Part shown: positions 48,735 to 58,615 of the stretch, in pieces | How the letters are laid out: each line of letters starts with the position of its first letter | Position numbering within the stretch: the first letter of the stretch is position 1 | Assembly: GCA_017163975.1 (NCBI GenBank) | Contig: JAFFSR010000015.1 | Span: forward strand, 998,501-1,062,500 | Length of the DNA: 64,000 nucleotides | Source: Anastatus disparis | Lineage: Eukaryota > Arthropoda > Insecta > Hymenoptera > Eupelmidae | Direction of reading: 5' to 3' | Made by a program: the position numbers and the translations under genes | The notes under the pieces: generated by a model | What the model saw: only the letters and a program-made list of their open reading frames with translations | What the model was told of the DNA's origin: nothing | The model's database searches: none

Positions 48735-48935
48735 TCAGTACGATGGTTTGATAATGTTACCGCTTGGTGGCGTCGTTAATTTTCCTCTTTACTAAATCTC
48801 GCAAGTGGTTGGAGGGCTTTCAGTTTGATATATAAGGAAAATCAGAATTGAAGATCATAATAAAATTGTAATGCGTGCAATATTTATGTTGAATGTATTA
48901 TGTGCGATAAACTTTATAAAGCGTATTAATGTCGA
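48735..48935 (+). promoter_or_regulatory. Conserved promoter-like core, copy C
   Basis: ACCGCTTGGTGGCGTCGTTA near 48759, GCAAGTGGTTGGAG (48801-48814), 14 bases, TATATAAGG (48829-48837), 25 bases, AAATTGTAATGCGTGC from 48863, and TATAAAGCGTATTAATGT near the end. Compared with copies A and D there is an 11-base insertion before GCAAG. An (AT)n run follows at 48945. Confidence 0.6.
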
Positions 48936-48942
48936 AACCTTC

Positions 48943-48944
<2 letters not shown>

Positions 48945-49000
<56 letters not shown>
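48945..49000. repeat. (AT)n microsatellite
   Basis: A pure AT run directly after core copy C; a shorter one lies at 49134-49154. Confidence 0.95.
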
Positions 49001-49132
49001 TATATAAATCAAATAAATGATTTAGTTGAAATTAATTATTTCATTTGTTTGATTGAACAAAATGAATTTAATTAAATATTTATTGAATTGAAGTATATTA
49101 TTTGTTTGAATGAAATTTAAAAAAATATTAAA

Positions 49133-49163
<31 letters not shown>

Positions 49164-49479
49164 GCATATATCAGAAGTCTTGATATGTCAATTTATTAAA
49201 TATTTTTTTAATTTTTAAGAAATCTTTTATTGATGAAACCAAATAGTTTATTTGAATCAATAAAATATTTTGTTAATTCAAAGAAATATTTTATTGGTAG
49301 AATCAAATGTTTTATTGATAAAAGTACACAATTTATTTGTTATAACCAAATAATTTATCCATCCAAACAAACATTTATTTCGATCTACAAAGCTCAAATT
49401 TCAAATTTAGTGCTTTGAATCAATACAACATTTTTTAAATTCAAATGAATATTTGTTTGCTTAAAGAGGATGGGTTCTA

Positions 49480-50370
49480 CAATTTAATGAAATATTTAGT
49501 TTTTTGAAATAAATATTTAGTTGATTTAAACAAATTATCAAGCTAAATTGACTAAAAATTTATTCGATTCAAATAAATATTTGCTTGATTTAAATAATAG
49601 GATTTGCCATTTGAGTAAATATTTAATTCGTTCAAATAAATATTTAGTTGATTTAAATAAATTATCAAGTTAAATTGACTGAATATTTATTTAGTTTAAA
49701 TAAATATTTGCTTATTCTAGAAGAATGGGATTTGCCATTTAATGAAATATTTAGTTCGTTCAAATCAATATTTAGTTGATTCAAATAAATTATTAAGTTG
49801 AATTGACCAAATATTTATTTGGTTTGAATAAATATTTGCTTGTTTTAAAAGAATGGGATTTGCCATTTAATGAAATATTTAATTCGTTCAAATCAATAGT
49901 TGATTCAAACAAATTATTAAGTTGAATTGATTAAATATTTATTTGGTTTGAATAAATATTTGCTTGTATTAAGAGAATGGGATTTGCCATTTAATGAAAT
50001 ATTTAGTTCGTTCAAATCAAAATTTAGTTAATTCAAACAAATTATTAAGTTGAATTGATTAAATATTTATTTGGTTTAAATAAATATTTGCTTGTTTTAA
50101 GAGAATGGGATTTGCCATTTAATGAAATATTTAGTTCGTTCAAATCAAAATTTAGTTAATTCAAACAAATTATCAAGTTGAATTGATCAAATATTTATTT
50201 GGTTTAAATAAATATTTGCTTGTTTTAAAAGAATGGGATTTGCAATTTAATAAAATATTTATTTCGTTCAAATCAATATTGAGTTGATTCAAACGAATTA
50301 TCAAGTTAAATTAACTAAATATTTATTCGGTTTAAATAAATATTTGCTTGTTTTGAGAGTGTGAAAAATT
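49480..50370. repeat. 128-bp tandem repeat, about seven copies
   Basis: The landmark GATTTGCCATTT recurs at 49601, 49729, 49857, 49981, 50109 and 50237 (124-128 step). Units are built from AAATATTTATTTGGTTTAAA. 49000-49480 is similar AT-rich DNA without period; a 62-codon frame there is not supported. Confidence 0.9.
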
Positions 50371-50552
50371 GATTTCAATGAAATATTTATATGTTCAAAC
50401 TAAAAATTTTATTTAAAGTAATCAAATATTTATTGAATTCAACTAAATATTGTGGTTTGGTTCAAATAAATATTTGTTAGGGAGTATTGGAACAAACCAT
50501 TTAGTTGAACCAAATAAATTTTTATTGAAATCACTATATTTTTTTTCAGTGC

Positions 50553-51352
50553 GTAGTTCATTTTTTAATAATCTGATTTCAAAAACATTTATGAAAATAA
50601 GATAAATATTCATTCCAATTCAGGATAATATTTACTTAAAAATAATGAATGATTTATTTGAATAAAGAAAAATGATTCGCTGAATTATGACAAACTACTA
50701 AAATTAAAATATGTTTATTTCAATTAAATAAACATTTATTTGATTGTATCGAAACATTAGACGTTTATTTGAGTTAAATAAAGATTGCGAAGATCAAAAG
50801 ATTAGTTTGCTTGTTTTAAGTAAATATCATTTTGCATTAAGTAAATTGTATTAAAACTAATAAATTGTAGTTCAGAGTTATTCATTTAATTTTAAAAAAA
50901 TATATAATAAAAACAAGAAAAATAATAATTTCTGTTTATTCCAATATTTATTAAAAAATAATGAATGATTTATTGGAATCAAGAAAACTGATTTACTTAA
51001 ATTTGGACACTAGTAAAATATGTATATTTTCTTAAATCAAAGAATTATTTATTTGGATTAAGATCAAGTTTGTTTGAATAAACAAATTATTTCTTATATT
51101 TTAGTAAAAAGTTTTGAAACCAAATAATTCTTCTTTTAATTCAGTAGACTCATTTCTTGAATCCAAACTATTTATTAAGTTTTAAGAAATGGTACCTATA
51201 ACATTCTATTCTTTATGAAACAAATACTTTTAAATCCAAGAAACTAATCTATTTATTTAATGCAACCTATACTGAAAAAAAAATTATTTGATTCAATTTT
51301 TATTTATTTGAATTGAATAAATATTTATTTGATTCGTATAAACTTTTGGTGA
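50553..51352. other. AT-rich stretch without gene
   Basis: AAATATTTATTTGATT-type words without a clear period. A CTGAAAAAAAAATTATTTGA word near 51271 resembles the left end of the satellite-armed elements and could open the element that holds core copy D; its right partner was not found. Confidence 0.45.
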
Positions 51353-51523
51353 CCCTGGAAGAAAATTGACCATATCTTAAGCATACTTGTCGGTCAACGC
51401 ATGTTAAAATGACACTTATCTAGAAATTTTTTTAAAATCATTTCTGGAATTTCTAGATAAGTGCCATTTTAACATTTGTTGACCAGCAATTATGCCTACA
51501 ATATGGTCAATTTTCTTCCAGGG
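51353..51523. mobile_element. 171-bp palindromic MITE
   Basis: Ends CCCTGGAAGAAAATTGACCA and TGGTCAATTTTCTTCCAGGG. The inner arms (GTTAAAATGACACTTATCTA and complement) also pair. No coding capacity; the frame starting inside it (51476-51718) is not supported. Target duplication unresolved. Confidence 0.8.
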
Positions 51524-52430
51524 GAATTAAATAAATTATTGAGTGAAAATAACGAAACCTTTTACTCAAATTCTCATTTATTTTATTCAAATAAAATTTA
51601 TTTGTTCGAAATAACGAGCTTGTTGTGTCAAGGAAATCATTTATTTGAAACAAATAACTTTAATTTTTTTTTAAGTGATAATTTATTTGTTAAAAATTTG
51701 AAAAATTTATTTATTTGAATCAAAAAAATTCATTTAAATTAAATAAATCTGCTATTTGATGAAAGCAACAGATTTTGTTGCATCAAAGAAAGTTTACTAA
51801 AACAGATTTATTTAATTCAAATAAATTTTTAGTGAATGAAATAAATTATTCAATCACAATAAGATAATTTACTTAAATTCTAATTTATTCAATTTATTTT
51901 TTAAACATAATTTATAAATATAAATTAAACTTATGTTAATAAATATCTAGTTAACCTTAAAAACTTATCTATTTATATAAAACAAAAATATTATCTAAAT
52001 TGGCTTAATTAATTGACAGTCATAAAATAATTAGAATAAAAAAAATATTTATTTGTAATAAAAAAATATTTTATTTAAATCAACGAAATATTTTTATAAT
52101 TTAAATTGAATAAATTTATCATTTGATTATTTAATATTGATTAATTCTGAGAAATTTTTATTTTATCAAAATAATAATTTTGTTATTTCAAAAATAACTA
52201 TATACTGAACGGATATAAAAAATAACTATTGAAACATAAATTAAAATTATTTTAATTGATAAATAATTCAATTAATTATTTTTATATTAATCGCAAATGA
52301 AAAAAAAAAAAAAAAATTTTTATGTTGGAATCGAACTTGGGATCTGTAGGTATGATGGCTTGGTTAAAAAAAAAGTTTTTCAATTCAAATAATCAATTTA
52401 CTTGAATCAACAAATTCTAATTAATTCAAT
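51524..52430. other. AT-rich stretch without gene
   Basis: Degenerate AAATATTTATTTGAATC-type sequence, no tandem period, no supported ORF. The patch TGGAATCGAACTTGGGATC near 52326 looks like a tRNA T-loop fragment by chance or a tRNA-derived remnant; no tRNA can be folded around it. Confidence 0.45.
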
Positions 52431-52612
52431 GATTTGATGATGTTACCGCTTGGTGGCGTTGTTAATTTTCTGAAGCTCGCAAGTGGTAAGAGGGCTTCCA
52501 AGTTGATATATAAGGAAACTAAGAACGGAAGATAATAATAAAATTGTAATGCAAGCGATATTTATAACTAATCTACGATGTTTGCGATAGTTGTATAAAG
52601 CGTATTAATGTT
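52431..52612 (+). promoter_or_regulatory. Conserved promoter-like core, copy D
   Basis: ACCGCTTGGTGGCGTTGTTA near 52445, GCAAGTGGTAAGAG, 14 bases, TATATAAGG (52507-52515), 25 bases, AAATTGTAATGCAAGCG from 52541, and TATAAAGCGTATTAATGTT at the end, followed by AAAATTTT. This is the copy closest to the apparent consensus. An (AT)n run follows at 52640. Confidence 0.6.
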
Positions 52613-52633
52613 AAAATTTTAATATAATCTTTG

Positions 52634-52639
<6 letters not shown>

Positions 52640-52673
<34 letters not shown>
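52640..52673. repeat. (AT)n microsatellite
   Basis: A pure AT run downstream of core copy D, as also after copy C. Confidence 0.95.
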
Positions 52674-52676
<3 letters not shown>

Positions 52677-54040
52677 AGCACAATGTTATAATATTCATCT
52701 GTTCTAAAAAGTTAGTCATCATCAGCAATATAAATAAATACTGTATTGATAATAGTAATCGAAATATGCAAATTAACTAAATATTTTTTTTTTTAAGGGG
52801 TGTCTTCATACCGGCACAGAGATCTACCTTATCTATATTTGAATTATGCATTTTATTAAGGTGGGGTTTCGTTTTTTAGGAGTTTTACCTCCCCTAAAAC
52901 CCCGCCGTTAACCAGTATTTAAACTACTAATTTTTTTATAAGAATATACTCATGTTTTTTGTTTTGTATTTTACTATTTGACTCTGGATGCTATACCAAC
53001 AAAAACAACAAAAAAAAATAGAATCTTATCCCATTCTCTACAAAAGAAGAAAAATAGGCGAAATTATTTTATGAAAGGGGCTAGTGGGTTCATGTACTAA
53101 ATTTTTATTTATATTTTTTTTTTCAATGATATACGGTCGTTAGCTTTAAGGCCCTTTTAATCTTAATAGGTTGGAAGAGAAATTTAGATCTTTATATAAT
53201 AAAGAATAGAATAGAAGTACACGCTTCTAAGAATAGGTTAGCATTTTTAAGAATATTGACTGTTACTGTATGTTCGTTAAAATAACTTATAACCTAAAAA
53301 TATGACGGTATTTCTAGGTTTTAGTATTTAAATTACCTTATTGTCAATAATAATTTATTGACATTAAACACGGTATTTTATATCAGTTTAATGTGATTTG
53401 CATAACTAAACTTTAATTTATAATAATCTTTTTTTTATTATTTACCAGCCACAGAATTTTCCATTGATAAACACTTTCTAACAATAAAATATGATATTTT
53501 ACTTTTTTTATTTATTAATTTTGAATATATATATATATATAAAGTTGAAAATCAAATCATTTAATTAGTCGTGCAACCAAAATCCACTTAAATGGGTATT
53601 CATTTAATTATTACGTGCCAAGAATAACTTGATTATACTACTTCTACATTAATACATGAAAACACTTTATAAGCATTATTAAACACTCGAAACAATAGAA
53701 GATTTCCCACGTTATTCTAAGTTCAAATATATATATATGCATATATACACACATAATTCACTTGCTATTATCAAACCATCACTCAAAATATGTCATAATT
53801 CATAAAAAGTTTTCTTAATTAAGCGTAAAAGGAAAGTGGCATTCCTTAATTGTTCCCTCAATTTTACTAGGCAAATACAAATTTAACGTGACTTCAGATT
53901 TTTCAGTTATTTTTCATTAATATGTCAAAAGGAAATTTAGAATGTTTTCTACAATTACTTAGAGTTAAAGTGAGTAATCTTTGCTTGAAGAAAATGTGAC
54001 AGTGTGTTTGAGTTTTATCGGAAGGCTATTCAAAATAAAA
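52674..54040. other. AT-rich stretch without recognised gene
   Basis: No supported ORF. A GC-richer patch at 52795-52915 (CACCGGCACAG, CCCCTAAAACCCCGCC) lies between two TTAA words but its ends are not inverted repeats. Short AT runs occur near 53525. Confidence 0.45.
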
Positions 54041-55021
54041 CTGCGAACCAATAATATTCTTAATGTAACTAACAACAGTTTATTAATTTCAACATTAGAC
54101 AAAAGTTCAAGAAAACATTAAAACAGCAAAAATCAGATGCCAAAAGTCAGACCTTAGAATTAACTATATATATATGAACAATTATTATTAATTTTCTTTT
54201 GAAAAGAAAAAGGCAAAGATAGTGGTTGAATCACAAAAGATTACTCGTTAATTTTTGTTTATAATAACACATTTGAAACTTATCTTTTGGTGGAAGAAAA
54301 ACATTGTTGGCCGGCTTGGCTGCATTGCTGGCTTCTCTGGGTGCCACCAGCTCGCCCTGCGTTGCATGCAGAGTTCGATCTATCCTTTTTCACTATCACG
54401 ATATTACACGGGCAAAGAGAGAAAAAAAAAGGAAAAACAAACCCCGACGACAGAAATCCGCTCTTTACACACGCAAATCATCTTCTAGTTTCCGCCTTTT
54501 AAAATGTAATATTTCAATAAAAAAAATAAGTTGGCTGCAAAACAAAAAACCAATCTCCCGACGGGGGAGATAGTGTCCCCAGCCCCGAGGCTGCAACACA
54601 TTCAAGTACCGCCTCTGGCCTTCTCGCGCGCGTCACTGACTAGAAGAAAAAAATCTCTCTTCACAATTGGCTTCCAAGCCAGCTTCAAACGTCTTAATTG
54701 TTGTGGGGGAGAGCGCGAAGACACAGAAAGGTAGCCCTCTCTCCCTGTCGCTCTCACCCGTCTTATGCATGGGAACCGACGCTAAGTCCCCACTTCAACT
54801 CAACGAAGTCGAGAAAGAGTGGAGACGAAGCAACGGCTCCCGTCAACGTTCAAGCTTGGCTTCGTGGAAATTAGATAAAAGTGTAAAAAGAAATTGGCCT
54901 TGATGCTTTTAAGGCCCATTTCTCTTTACTGTAGTAATAAATTGATTAAATTTAATAAAAATTTTGAAATTAATTAAATCTAATGAAAAAAAATTTAGGG
55001 ATAAAAATTCGTCACTTAACA
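54041..55021 (-). repeat. 3' LTR of the errantivirus-type element (left edge approximate)
   Basis: On the minus strand the sequence beginning TGTTAAGTGACGAATT at 55021 follows a polypurine tract, as an LTR should. It contains a GC-rich part with CTCTCTCC and a possible polyadenylation signal AATAAA (minus strand, 54079-54084), putting the left edge near 54040 or a little beyond. The partner LTR lies outside the window. Short plus-strand frames at 54255-54903 are not supported. Confidence 0.6.
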
Positions 55022-55030
55022 CTCCCCCTT
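55022..55030 (-). promoter_or_regulatory. Polypurine tract
   Basis: Minus-strand AAGGGGGAG immediately before the TG of the LTR: the plus-strand DNA primer site of LTR retroelements. Confidence 0.75.
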
Positions 55031-55266
55031 ACTAAGAAAAACTGCCGTTCCCGGTAGTTACGCGTTGTAGTCAGAGCGAGTTCCAGCACCCAGAAAAACC
55101 TGCATTACAAAGGTAAAATACATAATATTTAAATGAAATAAAAGAAAACAGGATAACAAACATTGAAAATTGAAATTTAAATTAAAAAAAAATGATTTTA
55201 ACTTTTATCGCTAATTTTTAATTATTTAGTTAGTTAAATTATATCTTCAATCTGGAACTTTTATAT

Positions 55267-55458
55267 TCATCCGTCTTCACAGGAGGAGCGGGGTTCTCTT
55301 CCGTTTGCTCCCCCTGTAGGTAGGTCGATTTTTGTTTTTAACGCTGCCCCGTCAGGTTGAGAGTTTAAAGTGGTCTGGCCAAACTTTTGGCCGTTGATGG
55401 TGTGGTATGCCAGCAGTTCATACTGGCAGGTGTTGTAGGTTGCCTCTCGTCTCGTTAC
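55267..55458 (-). CDS. Candidate spliced terminal exon (63 codons)
   Basis: On the minus strand, CTAATAC, then a T-rich stretch, then TTTTGTTTTAG end at 55459, a textbook branch point and 3' splice site. From 55458 a frame of 63 codons runs to the TGA at 55267-55269. It contains CQYELLAYHT and is rich in G, T and P; no domain recognised. It has no own ATG at the start, so it is useful only if spliced to an upstream exon, probably in the accessory ORF or env. The donor was not identified. It could equally be 3' UTR that is open by chance. Confidence 0.4.
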   Translation of the reverse strand, partial: VTRREATYNTCQYELLAYHTINGQKFGQTTLNSQPDGAALKTKIDLPTGGANGREPRSSCEDG

Positions 55459-55572
55459 CTAAAACAAAAGTGTATTAGAACATGGTTATGGTGGTTTGTT
55501 GGGTTAGTTGCATGCATTTGTTAACAGAATGCTATTTACACGTTAATTAGCAAAAAAAAAAATGTGTGAATA

Positions 55573-56496
55573 TTAGTCAAGTTCTAAATTATCTACATTT
55601 AAAGCAAGCGGTTTAGGTTCTGCAGGATTGAGGATGAGGCGTATTGCCTGTTGGAGCACTTTATACTCCGTCAAGGAAAAAGAATGCCTTTTAGCATTGT
55701 CGCAAGGTATAGAAGCGATGGGCGGGGCCGCACTATTGGTAGCCACGTCTGCCCATGTCAATGAGTTAGGTTGTAACTCAGTCACATCGGACACCTGGTT
55801 AAAGGTGGTCTCCGGTAGTATAGGTATGTCTTGCGTGTGAACGCAGTCTTTACTATGCAATGCGTAGTTACCTGTAATTGGTTTCTTACACAGGTTGCAT
55901 ATAAAGTCAATGTGGTCATCATACCGTCTTTTGGAACCGTCTGTCTGGAGTTGTTGGTCGTGGCACAATAGCATATGCGTGCGTCTGTATTGTGTAGTAA
56001 TGTCATGATTACAATTACTGCAACTAGTCCAGATGTTATGGGTTTCGTTCCGTTTACGTTTCTGTCGTAAAGGCTCGGCTTGTCTTGCTCCGTATTGACT
56101 ACGGGTCTGCAGCAAAGCTGTCTGAGCGTCAGTTTCATGTATAAATCTTACGTATCCGTACCGATTTTCAGTTACTTTCCCACGAGTAATATGTACGTAG
56201 TCTAATAACCCGAAGGGCTTGAATACAGAAGCTAAAGTCTGCACTGTGTCATTTTTTGTTACTAAGCAAAAAAGTCGGTTAGGGTCAATGTTCGTAGAGT
56301 CATTTTTATCGTTAGATGCGGGTTTTTCCGAAGAAAACTGATCAAAAAATTTTATTTGGAGTCTAGTATACTTATGGTTAACGTATTCTAGTGTAGTTAT
56401 CTGTTGGACAGGCCCTTGTCGTTCGAGATCTCGGATGATTTCCCAAAGGGTCTGGTCTTTGTTATTTGTCAATTGCAAGGTCTCATTTCTCGACAT
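55573..56496 (-). CDS. Accessory ORF after env: RRM-like domain and two CCHC-type fingers
   Basis: 307 codons from the ATG at 56494-56496; the frame is open further upstream and overlaps the end of env. Residues about 75-140 read like an RNA recognition motif: RLFCLV in the RNP2 position and RYGYVRF in the RNP1 position, separated by a helix and strand of usual length. Then come a basic KRKR patch and two Cys/His clusters of C-x2-C...H-x4-C type (CSNC...HMLLC and CNLC...HSKDC). The C-terminal third is without a recognised domain. Typical errantivirus-type elements have gag, pol and env only, so a fourth ORF is unusual. Nucleic-acid binding is inferred; the role (RNA export, packaging or counter-defence) is unknown. 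The reading frame has no stop. Confidence 0.7.
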   Translation of the reverse strand: MSRNETLQLTNNKDQTLWEIIRDLERQGPVQQITTLEYVNHKYTRLQIKFFDQFSSEKPASNDKNDSTNIDPNRLFCLVTKNDTVQTLASVFKPFGLLDYVHITRGKVTENRYGYVRFIHETDAQTALLQTRSQYGARQAEPLRQKRKRNETHNIWTSCSNCNHDITTQYRRTHMLLCHDQQLQTDGSKRRYDDHIDFICNLCKKPITGNYALHSKDCVHTQDIPILPETTFNQVSDVTELQPNSLTWADVATNSAAPPIASIPCDNAKRHSFSLTEYKVLQQAIRLILNPAEPKPLALNVDNLELD

Positions 56497-56543
56497 CCTG
56501 ATTCGATGTTCGTCTAGAAATAGAGACGTCAAATCTTTATTCC

Positions 56544-58577
56544 TTAATGGTCTACTACAGCTGTTTGTTGTAACCCTTGTGCTGTCGTAACAGTGGTCGG
56601 GGTCTGGTCTTTGTCCGTGGCAGGTAAGGTGTCACTTCCTACACCCGCAGTTAAGATTCTTAGATCATGGCAGGTTCCGGGTTGATAGCGTTTTCTTGCC
56701 CGTGGCTTGCAGGTTCCAGCGGTGCGTCTGCATCTAATAGTCTTAGCTGCTAGCATTATAACTGCAATACACAGCAGCATTCCCAACCCGTAACTTCCAT
56801 ACACGGTATGTTGGAGTCCATTGTTGTTTAATTTGTGCTGTGCTATTTCCTTTAGTTTATACGAAATTTGTTGCACGTCACGATTGTTCCATTGATATTC
56901 ATCCTTAAGTTGCAGGATTGGAAATAATTCCTTAGGTTTCATAAGATGGTCAGGAATACTTTTTGTCAATACATCTGTAATTTCCAGATGTAGCCTAGGT
57001 TGGTAGGTGTAAAACTCGGTACTTGTACGAGTAGTCATCCCTCCTAGGGTCACTTGTGTAGTCCTACCAGTACAACCATCAGGTATCTGAATTTTTCCAG
57101 TCCCATTTAACTGCAATATCTGGTCTCTTTGTTGGCTACAGGTAATTCGAACAGTTGTTAATTCTACTAAAGAATACAACCATGCAGCCTCATTATGAAG
57201 ATAACTCCATTGAGAGTTGGGCTCGGTCAGATAGATTATAGTGCAGTGTCTGAAATGATTTTTAGTCGGTTGCGTCAGTAACAGAAGTTCACAATCTTTA
57301 GAAGTCGGAACATCGAGCAATGGCCAATGAGTTTCACAAATCATCTCATAAGCATGGTTTGTACACTCGTGTAAATAGTCATGGTCGAACTTTACGTATT
57401 GTTTGTTTTTTTCGTTTATCGCTAAAAACGCATGAGTTGGCTGGATTTTAGCAAAACCGAGGTGCTGGTCTTCCCATGATTGAATGGTTAACAATGGATA
57501 CATACGATACAGTACATATGGTTCTGTTTCGACCATAGGCAGATATAACATTACTATCAGCCGGTTGTTATCGTAAACAGCATCTATTTTGGAGATCCTT
57601 GCTATTTCTTCAGGGCTTGCATGTTGGGCAGGCATAGGTAAATCCCAATCATTCGAATGCTCTGTAATGTCTTGGCTCATTCGGGCTAAAAACTGGGGAG
57701 TCAGTAATTCGCAAGGTACTTTTCCCTGCAATAGGTTTTTAATTAACTCGATTAATTGTTTGAGGGCTTCTTGAGTTTGTGCAATAGCCATAGTTAAACG
57801 ATTATAATGAGCAGTGAGACTTCGGAGGTAGGCGTCTCGTTGTTGCTCGGATTCAAGTGTTTGAATCGTCTTTTCCAAGTTCTTCAGCGCGTTAGCATGG
57901 TTGTTTGTGATATTTTCTAGGCTTTTAAAATTAGTCGTTATTAGGTGAGTCTTTTGATTTGCTAGTTTAATGATCTCTTTATTATCATTCAGCAGTCTAT
58001 CGATGTTCTGGTGTACTTTTTCTATTTCATCCTCCGTGACTAGCCCGAAAAGTGTGTTGCTAACACTGCCAATTATACCCAAAGGCGTCATCGATCTTTT
58101 GATAGTTTCCTGACTATTACTTGATTTGTCTTTAAAATGCAATCTAGTTAACAGGTCCTTGGCTTGGTTTTGAAGTCGGTAAGTTTGACTCTGTTTTTCT
58201 AATAACACGTGCGAGTTTAACGCATTTTCGCAATCCTAGCTGTCAGAGCTTTTCAAACACTCTCTGTAACTGTCAACAGCGGCTGTTCGTTGATCAGCTA
58301 TTTTGGGTTGGCATTTTAGTTTAGCGAGTTGCTCCCGGCAGTTATTATTCGATAGATTGATAACCTGGCTTATGTCTATTTGAGAGTCAATTATGTCGGT
58401 GTTCACATGTATGAGGATTTTCCACTCCGCTCGTTTTAGTCTTAAAATGCCTATTTTCTCATAATAAATGCCCGGATTAGTGTTTAAAGGTGTCAGTTTA
58501 TGCGATGGTAATCCTGTGGTTTGTAGTCCGTACAAGGTCACCACTGAGATTAGGGTCGTCAAGATGTGACCCTTCAT
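56544..58577 (-). pseudogene. env: Envelope glycoprotein gene (insect errantivirus type) with one in-frame stop
   Basis: Starts with ATG at 58575-58577, 38 bases after pol. An N-terminal hydrophobic signal peptide is followed by an ectodomain start. A TAG at 58236-58238 interrupts the frame; the same phase is open afterwards to 56544. The downstream part carries a basic pair (TIKRS) that fits a furin-like cleavage site, directly followed by a hydrophobic glycine-rich fusion-peptide-like stretch, a long heptad-repeat coiled coil, several cysteines, a single transmembrane segment (LGMLLCIAVIMLAAK) near the C-terminus, and a short cytoplasmic tail. This is the layout of F-like fusion proteins of insect errantiviruses. 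The single stop makes this copy apparently inactive unless read through. Confidence 0.85.
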
Positions 58578-58615
58578 AGCTGGTATTTGAGCCTGTAATG
58601 GAATTGTTAATATCG

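Larger units (their letters stand above)
39901..50552. mobile_element. Satellite-armed element with nested insertions
   Basis: Possible terminal inverted repeat GCACTGAAAAAAA at 39901 and TTTTTTTCAGTGC at 50540-50552. The left arm holds the 250-base satellite, the right arm the 128-base satellite, and the promoter-like core copy C lies between them. A hAT-like element (41780-48731) interrupts it, so its own length would be about 3.7 kb. No target duplication was found, so the outer limits are less certain than the interior. Confidence 0.5.

Noticed and set aside
52321..52360. TGGAATCGAACTTGGGATC, like the T-arm of a tRNA
   Set aside because: No acceptor stem or anticodon arm can be built from the flanking AT-rich sequence.
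52793..52911. GC-richer piece between two TTAA words, possible small piggyBac-like MITE
   Set aside because: The ends (GGGGTGTCTTCATACC and CTAAAACCCCGCCG) are not inverted repeats of each other.
54255..54903. Overlapping plus-strand frames of 67-89 codons
   Set aside because: They lie in the LTR of the minus-strand errantivirus-type element and overlap each other in different phases.
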